Positions 1 to 5,140 of a stretch of DNA of 5,140 nt are shown one piece after another. The position numbers and the translations under genes were made by a program. The stretch's first letter is position 1. Every line of letters starts with the position of its first letter. The DNA comes from an uncultured Eubacteriales bacterium (GTDB lineage Bacteria; Bacillota; Clostridia; Lachnospirales; Lachnospiraceae), in assembly GCA_900313855.1 (NCBI GenBank), contig OMSZ01000305.1, positions 1-5,140 of the forward strand, given 5' to 3'. Under the pieces are notes generated by a model. That model was given only the letters and a program-made list of their open reading frames with translations. It was not told the origin of the DNA and made no database searches.

Positions 1-779
1 GAAAGGCTTCCAAGATTACCCGAAACAAAATCATCCTTAAAGCCTGAAAGCACGCGCTGATAGTGGCTTCCAAGTCCCAGAATAAGAATACCGCCATCAC
101 TTACCCATTTCTTCAAAGCATCAAACTGTTTTGAAGAAAGCGAGGATGTGTCAAAATTATCTATGATCAAAAACTTGAGACTTCCCAATGCCTGACTGTT
201 TTCAGGAAAATCCTCCCTGCTAAGCTCAAACGTGGATACATTGCCCATATAACCAGAGGATGCAATACTCACACCGTTAAAATAAGCAATACCACTATAG
301 TCATCAGAAAGGATACCAACCATGGAATTCGGATCCTTTGAGTCCATGGTCAGAGTCGAGCTTTCCTCATAAACAACCTTGTCCTTCTCATTGAATATCG
401 CAAGATGTACTATTCCGGTCTGATTAGGCGCGTTTGCAGTCAGCTTGTAGGTCTTAGTCTCTCCGGCAGCTAAAGTAATACGTCTTCCAAAAGCGACAAC
501 TGTCTGGGCAGAATCAACATCCTTATAAACCCTCAGCGTTCCTTCAAAATTCTGCTTACTCTCTATCGTGATCATAACCTGCATAGGAATATCATACATT
601 ACGCTTCCGCCAAAACCATATCGGGCGCTTACCTTAAAATCCTTATTGTCCTTGATTATCTTTGCGGAATTATCTGCAGCCTTTGTTGAAACCTTCGGAA
701 TAAATGCTGCAAAAGAAAAAAGAATGATAAAACTCAAGAAATATAGCTTACGTTTTTTTACTGTAATGATATCAAACAT
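1..779 (-). CDS. Partial exported protein with glutamine-amidotransferase-like domain (3' end off window)
   Basis: Reading leftward from an ATG at 779, the frame stays open for 259 codons to the window edge, so the C-terminus is missing. The start is supported by a GAGG motif seven bases upstream. Residues 8-12 are basic (KKRKL) and residues 13-28 are hydrophobic, followed by STKA-ADNS, which fits a signal peptide or membrane anchor. Residues about 48-145 are rich in alternating hydrophobic strands and look like an Ig-like or CARDB-like beta-sandwich. Residues about 153-259 hold the pattern LKFLIIDNFD, then SSLSSKQFDALKKWV, then GGILILGLG. That matches the Rossmann-like amidotransferase fold found in uncharacterised envelope proteins such as DUF4350 relatives. 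No nucleophile Cys is visible in this part, so an amidotransferase reaction should not be assumed. The role is unknown. I am sure it is a real gene and only moderately sure of the fold. Confidence 0.88.
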   Translation of the reverse strand, partial: MFDIITVKKRKLYFLSFIILFSFAAFIPKVSTKAADNSAKIIKDNKDFKVSARYGFGGSVMYDIPMQVMITIESKQNFEGTLRVYKDVDSAQTVVAFGRRITLAAGETKTYKLTANAPNQTGIVHLAIFNEKDKVVYEESSTLTMDSKDPNSMVGILSDDYSGIAYFNGVSIASSGYMGNVSTFELSREDFPENSQALGSLKFLIIDNFDTSSLSSKQFDALKKWVSDGGILILGLGSHYQRVLSGFKDDFVSGNLGSL

Positions 780-804
780 AGTAATGCCTCGCTTTTACAA
801 ATGT

Positions 805-810
805 ATTATA
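805..810 (-). promoter_or_regulatory. Candidate -10 box for the gene at 1-779
   Basis: On the minus strand this is a perfect TATAAT. Transcription would start near 798 and give a leader of about 19 bases carrying the GAGG ribosome binding site. No good TTGACA-like -35 lies 16-18 bases upstream (the sequence there is GATTCC), so the site is either weak, activator-dependent or coincidental. The gene could also be read from the promoter upstream of the 124-residue membrane protein, 105 bases away, because no terminator is visible between the two genes. Confidence 0.4.
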
Positions 811-883
811 TCGCGCAAAGCAAGATGGGAATCCTACCGCAATACTTACTTCGCAAACCTTGAACAATCGACATGACGACCCT

Positions 884-1258
884 CTACCTCTTATACTTTC
901 CGACTCTTACAAAGGAAGAATAACCGGCCTTTGCCTGCATTTTATCATATTGCTCGTACATATCCTGAACACTGTTTTCAAGCAGAAAATAGTGCTTAAT
1001 ATACGGTATCAGCAACACAAGCAGCATAACAATAAGCAGAAATATAGGTATGGAAAAATTACTGAATGCATATAAGAATACCATCATGGATATCAATGCA
1101 AAAAGTACTGTAACGATTAGATGTATGAACCTTTCATGCGCAAAAAATGCGATCTGGACAAGATGCTTCTTCATCTCCTCATCCCAGTCGATGTCCTCAT
1201 CTTCACTTTCAAGTAAATTATCTATATATGCCATATATTGTCTGATCCTGTCTGCCAT
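884..1258 (-). CDS. Small two-helix membrane protein of unknown function, 124 aa
   Basis: I do not recognise a named family. The protein starts with a soluble segment containing a very acidic stretch at residues 17-28 (ESEDEDIDWDEE). A motif HLVQIAFFAHERFIH follows at residues 32-46. Two hydrophobic segments suitable as transmembrane helices lie at about 47-66 and 68-88, joined by a very short SNF turn, so they probably form a hairpin with both ends on the same side. The tail (89-124) is polar and ends with basic residues (KYKR). The ATG at 1258 is preceded by AAGGAG about ten bases upstream. It lies between the S8 protease gene and the exported protein gene in the same orientation. It could be an accessory factor to a neighbour, but nothing in the sequence shows this. 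Confidence 0.85.
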   Translation of the reverse strand: MADRIRQYMAYIDNLLESEDEDIDWDEEMKKHLVQIAFFAHERFIHLIVTVLFALISMMVFLYAFSNFSIPIFLLIVMLLVLLIPYIKHYFLLENSVQDMYEQYDKMQAKAGYSSFVRVGKYKR

Positions 1259-1322
1259 TATTCATCTACTCCTTATCCTGTAAAAATATTATTACTTGCT
1301 TTTGTACATGTCCTTAATGAGT

Positions 1323-1352
1323 ATTATAACTCTAACCGTATATATTTTACAA
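1323..1352 (-). promoter_or_regulatory. Likely sigma-A-type promoter for the 124-aa membrane protein gene
   Basis: On the minus strand TTGTAA (1347-1352) is followed by an 18-base spacer and a perfect TATAAT (1323-1328). Transcription would start near 1316, leaving a leader of about 57 bases ending in AAGGAG before the ATG at 1258. This is the strongest vegetative-type promoter in the window. The 214-base gap (1259-1472) holds nothing else that I can support. In particular, no GC-rich hairpin with a T-tract terminates the upstream S8 protease gene; only a weak AAAAC/GTTTT pairing is present. Confidence 0.55.
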
Positions 1353-1472
1353 TATCAAACTTACTTTGCTTGTTTTTCCGCTTATCACCGTGTTACCATT
1401 TACAAAACTCCACATATGCAAGAAAAGAACCGCCTGCTAAAACACTTTTCTAAGAGGTTTTCAAATATCTAT

Positions 1473-3275
1473 CTAAGATAAACTGTCAGACACACACAGA
1501 GCTCCCCAACCAAGAAGCGGAGAAGGGAAGAACTGCTGCGCCGTTAACGGTCTTGCTCCCCTTATGATAGCCGCCTTTAACTTCTCACCGTAAAGATAGC
1601 GGTCATTGCCATCCACAATACCATACTGCATAAGAAGCGCCGCTGCGCCGGTAACATAGGGTGCGGCAAATGATGTTCCGGTAAACTCACCATATCCGCA
1701 TCCTGCCTTCGTTGATATTACCGAAACTCCGGGAGCAACGATATCGGGCTTTGCCCCGTTTGCTTTCCCTGCCATGACATCATATGCATTTACGCCCCTT
1801 CCGGAAAATGCGGCATAGCTGTCTGTCGCAGAGTTATATGCCGCAACCGAGATCACATATCTTGCCGTTGAAGGAATAGTTAATGTATTATACATGTCAG
1901 GTCTTACAAATGCCACCTCTGCCGTAGTGCTTCCAGCCACCGGAAGCCACATATCATATTCTCCGGAGACTATTCTTCCCGCATCGAGAAACACCTTCCA
2001 TATTCCCGGCGTAACATAATCCCGCTGCCCCACAACAGAAATATATATCTCCTGCTTGGAATTATAGGGTGTCGGCATACCATAATAAGCATTTATGACA
2101 TTCCCTGACGTGGTATAGGACTGTACCGATGAGATATCGGAAAATGGTCCTATACGCCTTCCGTAAGGCGTGTCTATGTATATATCAATATCATCCTGAA
2201 AGCTTTTCCATATCTGTATGTTAAATGATGTAAGATATTCGCCCGCATTTATCTCTATCTCTGAAAAATCCCCCGACGTCAGCATGCCCGATGCATGCCT
2301 TGAGGTTATACCCTCATTCCCCGCTCCGACAACAACAGCTGTACGATACATATTGGCAACCGTATCAAGATATCTCTCCAAAATGCTGTCTCCATTATGA
2401 GCACCATAATTATTGCCATAACTGATATTGACAGCAATCGGCTTGCCAACGCTTTCCGCGTACCTTATAGAGTAATCCACAGCAAGCATAAGCTGCGTCG
2501 TTCTTGGAAAACCCCGTTCATCTACGTTTCCCATTTTGACCACAACAATCCCTGCCTCCGGTGCCATGCCCTCATATCTTCCATCCGATTCTCTGCCGTT
2601 TCCTGCCGCGATCCCAAGAACTGCCGTGCCATGTCCCGTTGAATCAAACTCAAGTACCTTATCCACACCGTTCGTAATTCGACCGGTCATTTGAAATGCT
2701 GCCTGATCGGAAGTTCCTCCATTTACACCGGCTTTATCATTTAATGCCTCATTGATATCCTCCATAGTATATTCGCTTCCTATTCGAAAGCCCTCGGGCG
2801 GATTGCCCGGTATTGTCTGATCCCATATCCTTTCGATTCTTGTGGTACCGTCCTCATTCATGAAATCCGGACAGGCGTAATCAACCCCGCTGTCAACAAC
2901 AGATATCAGCACTCCACGTCCTGTAAGGTCATAATCAGGCAGTCTTACTCTTGCCACGCAGGAAGCATTTACCCCATCTACGGCTGATGTCAAAAGTGAC
3001 TTCGGCTTTTCAATATAATCTATCTGTGGATATTCAGACAGACGGGAGATCAGAAAACGGGGGACACGCGCAATCGCATATCCCCCGAGTAATTCTTCTA
3101 TATTAACATTAAGTTCTTCTGAAATATTGTCCAAATTGCCGGTGTATCTTATAATAAGCTCCCACTCATCAAACAGTTCATCATATCCAACATTAAGATC
3201 AACACTATCCTGCCTGATATTATCCGGCACATTCATAGCCAGAAACAGGTCAGTACTAACCTTGCTCTGATCCAT
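1473..3275 (-). CDS. S8 family serine peptidase, Csp-like subtilase, 600 aa
   Basis: Complete subtilisin-type protease. Numbering from the ATG at 3275, the catalytic residues are Asp128 (in SVVDSGVDY), His215 (DSTGHGTAV), oxyanion-hole Asn320 (VGAGNEG) and Ser535 (GTSFAAPY). All are present, so it should be active, unlike the pseudoprotease members CspA and CspC of Clostridioides difficile. Residues about 1-95 form a charged N-terminal prodomain with no signal peptide. The Asp-His distance is 87 residues, against 32 in subtilisin. Between Asn320 and Ser535 about 120 extra residues (about 340-460, beta-rich) match the jelly-roll insertion of the CspA/B/C-like group. Known Csp enzymes process the cortex hydrolase SleC during spore germination, but Clostridia also carry many related subtilases of unknown substrate. 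A Csp role is therefore family-level inference. With no secretion signal, it probably acts inside the cell or forespore. It lies 78 bases after the NlpC/P60 gene in the same direction, with no terminator between them. Confidence 0.93.
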   Translation of the reverse strand: MDQSKVSTDLFLAMNVPDNIRQDSVDLNVGYDELFDEWELIIRYTGNLDNISEELNVNIEELLGGYAIARVPRFLISRLSEYPQIDYIEKPKSLLTSAVDGVNASCVARVRLPDYDLTGRGVLISVVDSGVDYACPDFMNEDGTTRIERIWDQTIPGNPPEGFRIGSEYTMEDINEALNDKAGVNGGTSDQAAFQMTGRITNGVDKVLEFDSTGHGTAVLGIAAGNGRESDGRYEGMAPEAGIVVVKMGNVDERGFPRTTQLMLAVDYSIRYAESVGKPIAVNISYGNNYGAHNGDSILERYLDTVANMYRTAVVVGAGNEGITSRHASGMLTSGDFSEIEINAGEYLTSFNIQIWKSFQDDIDIYIDTPYGRRIGPFSDISSVQSYTTSGNVINAYYGMPTPYNSKQEIYISVVGQRDYVTPGIWKVFLDAGRIVSGEYDMWLPVAGSTTAEVAFVRPDMYNTLTIPSTARYVISVAAYNSATDSYAAFSGRGVNAYDVMAGKANGAKPDIVAPGVSVISTKAGCGYGEFTGTSFAAPYVTGAAALLMQYGIVDGNDRYLYGEKLKAAIIRGARPLTAQQFFPSPLLGWGALCVSDSLS

Positions 3276-3280
3276 ACAAA

Positions 3281-3285
3281 CCTCC
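3281..3285 (-). promoter_or_regulatory. Ribosome binding site fixing the S8 protease start at 3275
   Basis: GGAGG sits five bases before the ATG at 3275. The longer reading frame would begin at a TTG at 3305, ten codons earlier, and would place this GGAGG inside the coding region. No comparable ribosome binding site precedes 3305. The shorter ATG start, giving a protein beginning MDQSKVSTD, is therefore preferred. Confidence 0.8.
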
Positions 3286-3353
3286 ATGTGTTCTGTTATT
3301 GCCAATTTGTTACTGTCATTTTGCTATCCATTTGCAATCCCGTACCAAACAAC

Positions 3354-4535
3354 TTAATCATATATACTAAACAAATCCTCAAGAACCTCTTTGGCGCTCA
3401 TGTCATAATATCCGTCAGGGTCGGAGAGAATAGCATCATCACCCTCTGTATTCCAGCGCATCTGGCTGTAGTGGGTAAGATATGGGCTGCCCTTTAACAT
3501 TGCAGGATATTTCCAGCCTTTATAGTATTTCTTCATATATTTCTTTGCAAGTCGGTAAGCCTCGCTGTTCCTTTTACCTGACGGTGTCACCGTTCCCGAT
3601 ATCTGTACTCCCGGAGCCGATGCATGGATGAGCACCAAGCTTTTGTCATCGCATTGTCCTACAACTATCCAGACATGCCCGCAGCAGGAGCAGGTTGAAC
3701 TCATAATATCTCCGGGCTTATAATCCTTAATCTTTCCCGCCGGAATATATTCACCAAATCCCATATCAGAAAAATTCTTTGCCTGCTTCGACGCCTTATA
3801 GACATAGCCCTTCTTACCATTAGCCGTATTCATAATATTATAAACGCACCATCCCACATAACCTGAGCAGTCCAGTCCTTTATGTATTAGATATCTGTAA
3901 TTATTGTAATCATAACCGGATTTCTTATCCTTTGCAAAGTTTCTCCAGGATGCAGAAAGACCTGTTCTCTTTGCCTCTTTTCCCGCTGCAGTATCAGCCT
4001 TATTCCAGCCACCGCCCCAGACATACATCGTATTTCCAACAGGCGCAAGCGCGGTACGAAGCAGATTCTTAACGGTAGATCTTCCCGTAACCGGAACTGT
4101 TGTTTCCACTTTATCAGAGGGCTTACAATACCCCATACTTCCATTATCGCTCATATTATATGCAAGCACATAGTATTGATAATCTTTGCCGGGAATCCTG
4201 TTCTTTAATACCGCTTTACATGAAGCTGTTCTCTTAACACATGTAAAGGAATCCTCTTCTGTTCTTTCATATATCTCATAGCCTTTGGCATCCTTTAATC
4301 CTTCCCAGGTGACTACCACATCATCATATACTGTGGTTGACATAATACCATTAACTTTCTTCTTATTAAATGAAGTTTTTGCTGTTGCATTGGAATTAAT
4401 TAAAATACTCATGATACATACTATGAGTATTGTTAACATAATATGCAGATATGAATGGGCATGATCACAATCTTTTTTACGAATTGTCATGCTGATATGC
4501 GCATCTTTTCTTTTAATATATATTACTTTATGCAT
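3354..4535 (-). CDS. Exported NlpC/P60 family cysteine peptidase with fibronectin-like domain, 393 aa
   Basis: Likely peptidoglycan peptidase; family members cut the D-glutamyl-diaminopimelate bond or related bonds in stem peptides. Residues 1-29 are basic and polar, and residues 30-48 form one hydrophobic segment, giving a long signal peptide or N-terminal anchor. Residues about 58-148 (VTWEGLKDAKGYEIYER, later YQYYVLAYN) have the pattern of a fibronectin type III domain. The catalytic domain covers about 155-350, with Cys223 in LDCSGYVGW, His287 in CGHVWIVVG and His304 in VLIHASAP as the Cys/His/His set. About 47 residues separate YVWGGG (171-176) from the catalytic Cys, far more than in classical NlpC/P60 domains, and a Cys cluster (282, 284, 285) adjoins His287. 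AGAGG seven bases before the ATG supports this start, and an in-frame stop five codons upstream excludes extension. Product confidence is high; the exact bond cut is unknown. Confidence 0.93.
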   Translation of the reverse strand: MHKVIYIKRKDAHISMTIRKKDCDHAHSYLHIMLTILIVCIMSILINSNATAKTSFNKKKVNGIMSTTVYDDVVVTWEGLKDAKGYEIYERTEEDSFTCVKRTASCKAVLKNRIPGKDYQYYVLAYNMSDNGSMGYCKPSDKVETTVPVTGRSTVKNLLRTALAPVGNTMYVWGGGWNKADTAAGKEAKRTGLSASWRNFAKDKKSGYDYNNYRYLIHKGLDCSGYVGWCVYNIMNTANGKKGYVYKASKQAKNFSDMGFGEYIPAGKIKDYKPGDIMSSTCSCCGHVWIVVGQCDDKSLVLIHASAPGVQISGTVTPSGKRNSEAYRLAKKYMKKYYKGWKYPAMLKGSPYLTHYSQMRWNTEGDDAILSDPDGYYDMSAKEVLEDLFSIYD

Positions 4536-4576
4536 TCTAATACCTCTTTACATTGCAGAATCTTTACAATAAACAC
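4523..4576 (-). CDS. Possible 17-codon leader peptide overlapping the NlpC/P60 start
   Basis: A GTG at 4576 is preceded by AAGGAG four bases upstream (within 4577-4585). It opens a 17-codon frame, VFIVKILQCKEVLECIK, that ends with TAA at 4523-4525, just inside the NlpC/P60 gene and in another frame. The ribosome binding site is at least as strong as that of the main gene, and the overlap would allow translational coupling. The frame is very short and the start is GTG, so chance is a serious alternative. Confidence 0.2.
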   Translation of the reverse strand: MFIVKILQCKEVLECIK

Positions 4577-4613
4577 TCTCTCCTTAATACCTCGTGCAGT
4601 ATCCTCATCATGG

Positions 4614-4642
4614 TTTGTAAAAATAATCAAAAAAAATTTCAA
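4614..4642 (-). promoter_or_regulatory. Candidate promoter for the NlpC/P60 peptidase gene
   Basis: On the minus strand TTGAAA (4637-4642) is followed by a 17-base, T-rich spacer and TACAAA (4614-4619), giving five and four matches to the sigma-A consensus hexamers. Transcription would begin near 4607 and leave a leader of about 72 bases. The AT-rich composition makes chance matches likely, so this is tentative. Confidence 0.4.
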
Positions 4643-4648
4643 AAAACA

Positions 4649-4680
4649 GTAACACTTTTTCACCCCCGCCATATTATAGT
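4649..4680 (+). promoter_or_regulatory. Promoter of the Cys-rich protein gene, sigma-A-like or sigma-K-like
   Basis: Two readings overlap. For sigma-A, GTAACA (4649-4654), a 17-base spacer and TATTAT (4672-4677) give four and five matches. For the late-sporulation factor sigma-K, AC at 4652-4653 stands 16 bases before CATATTATA (4670-4678), which fits the CATA-N3-TA form of the -10 element. A-tracts at 4619-4647 lie directly upstream where an UP element would sit. The promoter is well placed about 30 bases before the GGAGG. Which sigma factor uses it cannot be settled from the sequence. Confidence 0.5.
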
Positions 4681-4697
4681 ATTGCAAAGATAATTTT

Positions 4698-4702
4698 GGA
4701 GG
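4698..4702 (+). promoter_or_regulatory. Ribosome binding site of the Cys-rich protein gene
   Basis: A perfect GGAGG lies eight bases before the ATG at 4711. An in-frame TTG at 4696 overlaps this site and would add five residues (MEEFL), but a start codon inside its own ribosome binding site is not plausible. The ATG is therefore chosen. Confidence 0.88.
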
Positions 4703-4710
4703 AATTCCTT

Positions 4711-4950
4711 ATGGGTGACTTATCAGCAACAAACTGTGGTTGTGGCAGCGGTAACAACTGCTCATGGATTATCATCATTTTACTTCTTTTATGCTGCTGC
4801 GGTAATGATAACGGCTGTGGCAATGGTTTCTTTGGTGGAAATGACGGCTGCGGATGTTCCGGAAACAATTGCTCATGGATCATTATCATCTTACTCATTC
4901 TGTGCTGCTGTGGAAATGGCGGAAACAACGGTTGCGGATGTGGATGCTGA
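4711..4950 (+). CDS. Cys/Gly-rich two-repeat small protein, 79 aa, possibly spore-associated
   Basis: The 79-residue protein contains 16 cysteines and many Gly and Asn. It has two copies of an 18-residue unit, SGNNCSWIIIILL.LCCC, at residues 13-30 and 50-67, each flanked by GCG or GNDNGCG linkers. Each unit carries a ten-residue aliphatic run (SWIIIILLLL type) capped by CCC, which is short for a conventional transmembrane helix. It could dip into a membrane or form a beta-structured, disulfide-linked assembly. It resembles small Cys-rich Firmicutes proteins that databases label chorion-class high-cysteine proteins, and more loosely the YjcZ sporulation proteins; that link is from memory of the pattern. 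A clear promoter, a strong ribosome binding site and its own terminator mark it as a monocistronic gene, divergent from the NlpC/P60 gene. Its function is unknown. A spore coat or envelope role is inference from composition and the sigma-K-like promoter. Confidence 0.85.
   Translation: MGDLSATNCGCGSGNNCSWIIIILLLLCCCGNDNGCGNGFFGGNDGCGCSGNNCSWIIIILLILCCCGNGGNNGCGCGC
4747..4800 (+). repeat. Internal repeat unit 1 of the Cys-rich gene
   Basis: This encodes residues 13-30 of the Cys-rich protein. It aligns without gaps to 4858-4911: 42 of 54 bases and 17 of 18 encoded residues are the same. The only amino acid change is Leu to Ile near the end of the hydrophobic run. The unit begins 111 bases before its partner. 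Confidence 0.9.
4858..4911 (+). repeat. Internal repeat unit 2 of the Cys-rich gene
   Basis: This encodes residues 50-67, the second copy of the Ser-Gly-Asn-Asn-Cys-Ser-Trp, aliphatic run, Cys-Cys-Cys unit. Nearly all base differences from unit 1 are synonymous, which points to an old duplication maintained by selection. Confidence 0.9.
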
Positions 4951-4970
4951 TTCCTGTTCTAATGCAGTCA

Positions 4971-4999
4971 GGGGACCTTTCAGGTCCCCTTTTCTTTTT
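4971..4999 (+). terminator. Intrinsic terminator of the Cys-rich gene
   Basis: GGGGACCT (4971-4978), a three-base loop TTC and AGGTCCCC (4982-4989) form a perfect eight-pair GC-rich stem, followed by TTTTCTTTTT (4990-4999). It lies 20 bases after the stop codon. On the minus strand the hairpin is preceded by A residues but has no following T-tract, so it should work only for plus-strand transcripts. Confidence 0.95.
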
Positions 5000-5051
5000 C
5001 ACAAAGGCATTCTCTCTGTATAAGCAATCAGATGCATTTCACGCGCTTCTG

Positions 5052-5140
5052 TCAAACCGGCATATTACCGTGTTTCTTTATTACAGTTTCCTTTACGGGC
5101 TTACCGGATAACCGGATAAGATCCTGATAAAGAACATCCC
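5052..5140 (-). CDS. Probable 3' end of a minus-strand gene (5' part off window)
   Basis: One minus-strand frame is open from the right edge for 28 codons to a TGA at 5052-5054, ending with DVLYQDLIRLSGKPVKETVIKKHGNMPV read in two parts: DVLYQDLIRLSGKPV and KETVIKKHGNMPV. The mixture of charged and hydrophobic residues looks like a genuine protein C-terminus, while the other two minus-strand frames are stopped early. If real, this gene converges on the Cys-rich gene, with about 100 bases between the two stop codons. The fragment is too short to assign a family, and an open frame of this length could occur by chance. Confidence 0.4.
   Translation of the reverse strand, partial: DVLYQDLIRLSGKPVKETVIKKHGNMPV

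Noticed and set aside
568..1481. Plus-strand frames of 60-100 codons across the two left-hand genes and the gap after them
   Set aside because: They lie opposite well-supported minus-strand genes or in the AT-rich gap, lack convincing ribosome binding sites and show no protein-like composition.
3276..3305. Longer S8 protease start at a TTG, ten codons upstream
   Set aside because: It lacks a ribosome binding site, while GGAGG sits five bases before the ATG at 3275.
3276..3353. A separate promoter for the S8 protease gene
   Set aside because: No pair of hexamers at acceptable spacing was found in the gap. A TATGAT at the 3' end of the NlpC/P60 gene has only a poor -35 match.
4641..4660. A/T-rich inverted repeat (AAAAAGT and ACTGTTTTT on the minus strand) as an operator or terminator
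   Set aside because: The stem is almost all A-T pairs with a bulge, and is as likely to be a by-product of the poly-A and poly-T tracts.
4673..4678. Perfect TATAAT on the minus strand as a promoter for the NlpC/P60 gene
   Set aside because: There is no -35-like hexamer at 16-18 bases, and the same bases are better explained as the -10 region of the plus-strand gene.
4971..4999. Terminator acting in both directions for the converging right-edge gene
   Set aside because: On the minus strand the hairpin is not followed by a T-tract, so only plus-strand termination is supported.
4674..5111. Several long open frames overlapping the Cys-rich gene on both strands, including Pro/Gln-rich and Val/Ala-rich readings
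   Set aside because: They are shadows of the repetitive Gly/Cys codons. The Cys frame has the ribosome binding site, the synonymous-site conservation and a stop placed just before the terminator.

Overview
The window looks like chromosomal DNA from a low-to-moderate GC Firmicute, most likely a Clostridia/Lachnospiraceae-type anaerobe. This rests on gene types and signals rather than on a marker gene. The evidence is strong GGAGG-type ribosome binding sites, TATAAT-like promoter elements, a Csp-like subtilase with a jelly-roll insertion, an NlpC/P60 hydrolase with a fibronectin-like domain, and a small Cys/Gly-rich protein of the kind seen in spore-forming Firmicutes. There are no rRNA or tRNA genes, insertion sequences, CRISPR arrays or phage genes.

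Layout from left to right. Positions 1-779 (minus) hold the N-terminal 259 codons of a secreted or membrane-anchored protein with a beta-sandwich-like region followed by a glutamine-amidotransferase-like fold; it runs off the left edge. Positions 884-1258 (minus) encode a 124-residue two-helix membrane protein of unknown function with its own likely promoter. Positions 1473-3275 (minus) encode a complete S8 serine protease with an intact catalytic tetrad, a prodomain, no signal peptide and a jelly-roll insertion, which is the CspA/B/C-like architecture. Positions 3354-4535 (minus) encode an exported NlpC/P60 cysteine peptidase with Cys/His/His in place. A 175-base divergent intergenic region then separates it from a plus-strand gene, 4711-4950, for a 79-residue protein that is 20 percent cysteine and built from two near-identical units. 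That gene ends in a textbook intrinsic terminator at 4971-4999. The last 89 bases probably hold the 3' end of another minus-strand gene.

Four, probably five, genes run leftward and one short gene runs rightward. No convincing terminator lies between the leftward genes, so read-through is possible, although separate promoter candidates precede three of them. The clearest theme is cell envelope and possibly spore biology: a peptidoglycan hydrolase, a Csp-like protease (relatives process the spore cortex hydrolase SleC in clostridia) and a Cys-rich protein whose promoter can be read as sigma-K-like. A shared role is inference only. The least explained item is the Cys-rich repeat protein. Its two copies keep 17 of 18 residues identical while 12 of 54 bases differ, which indicates selection on the protein.
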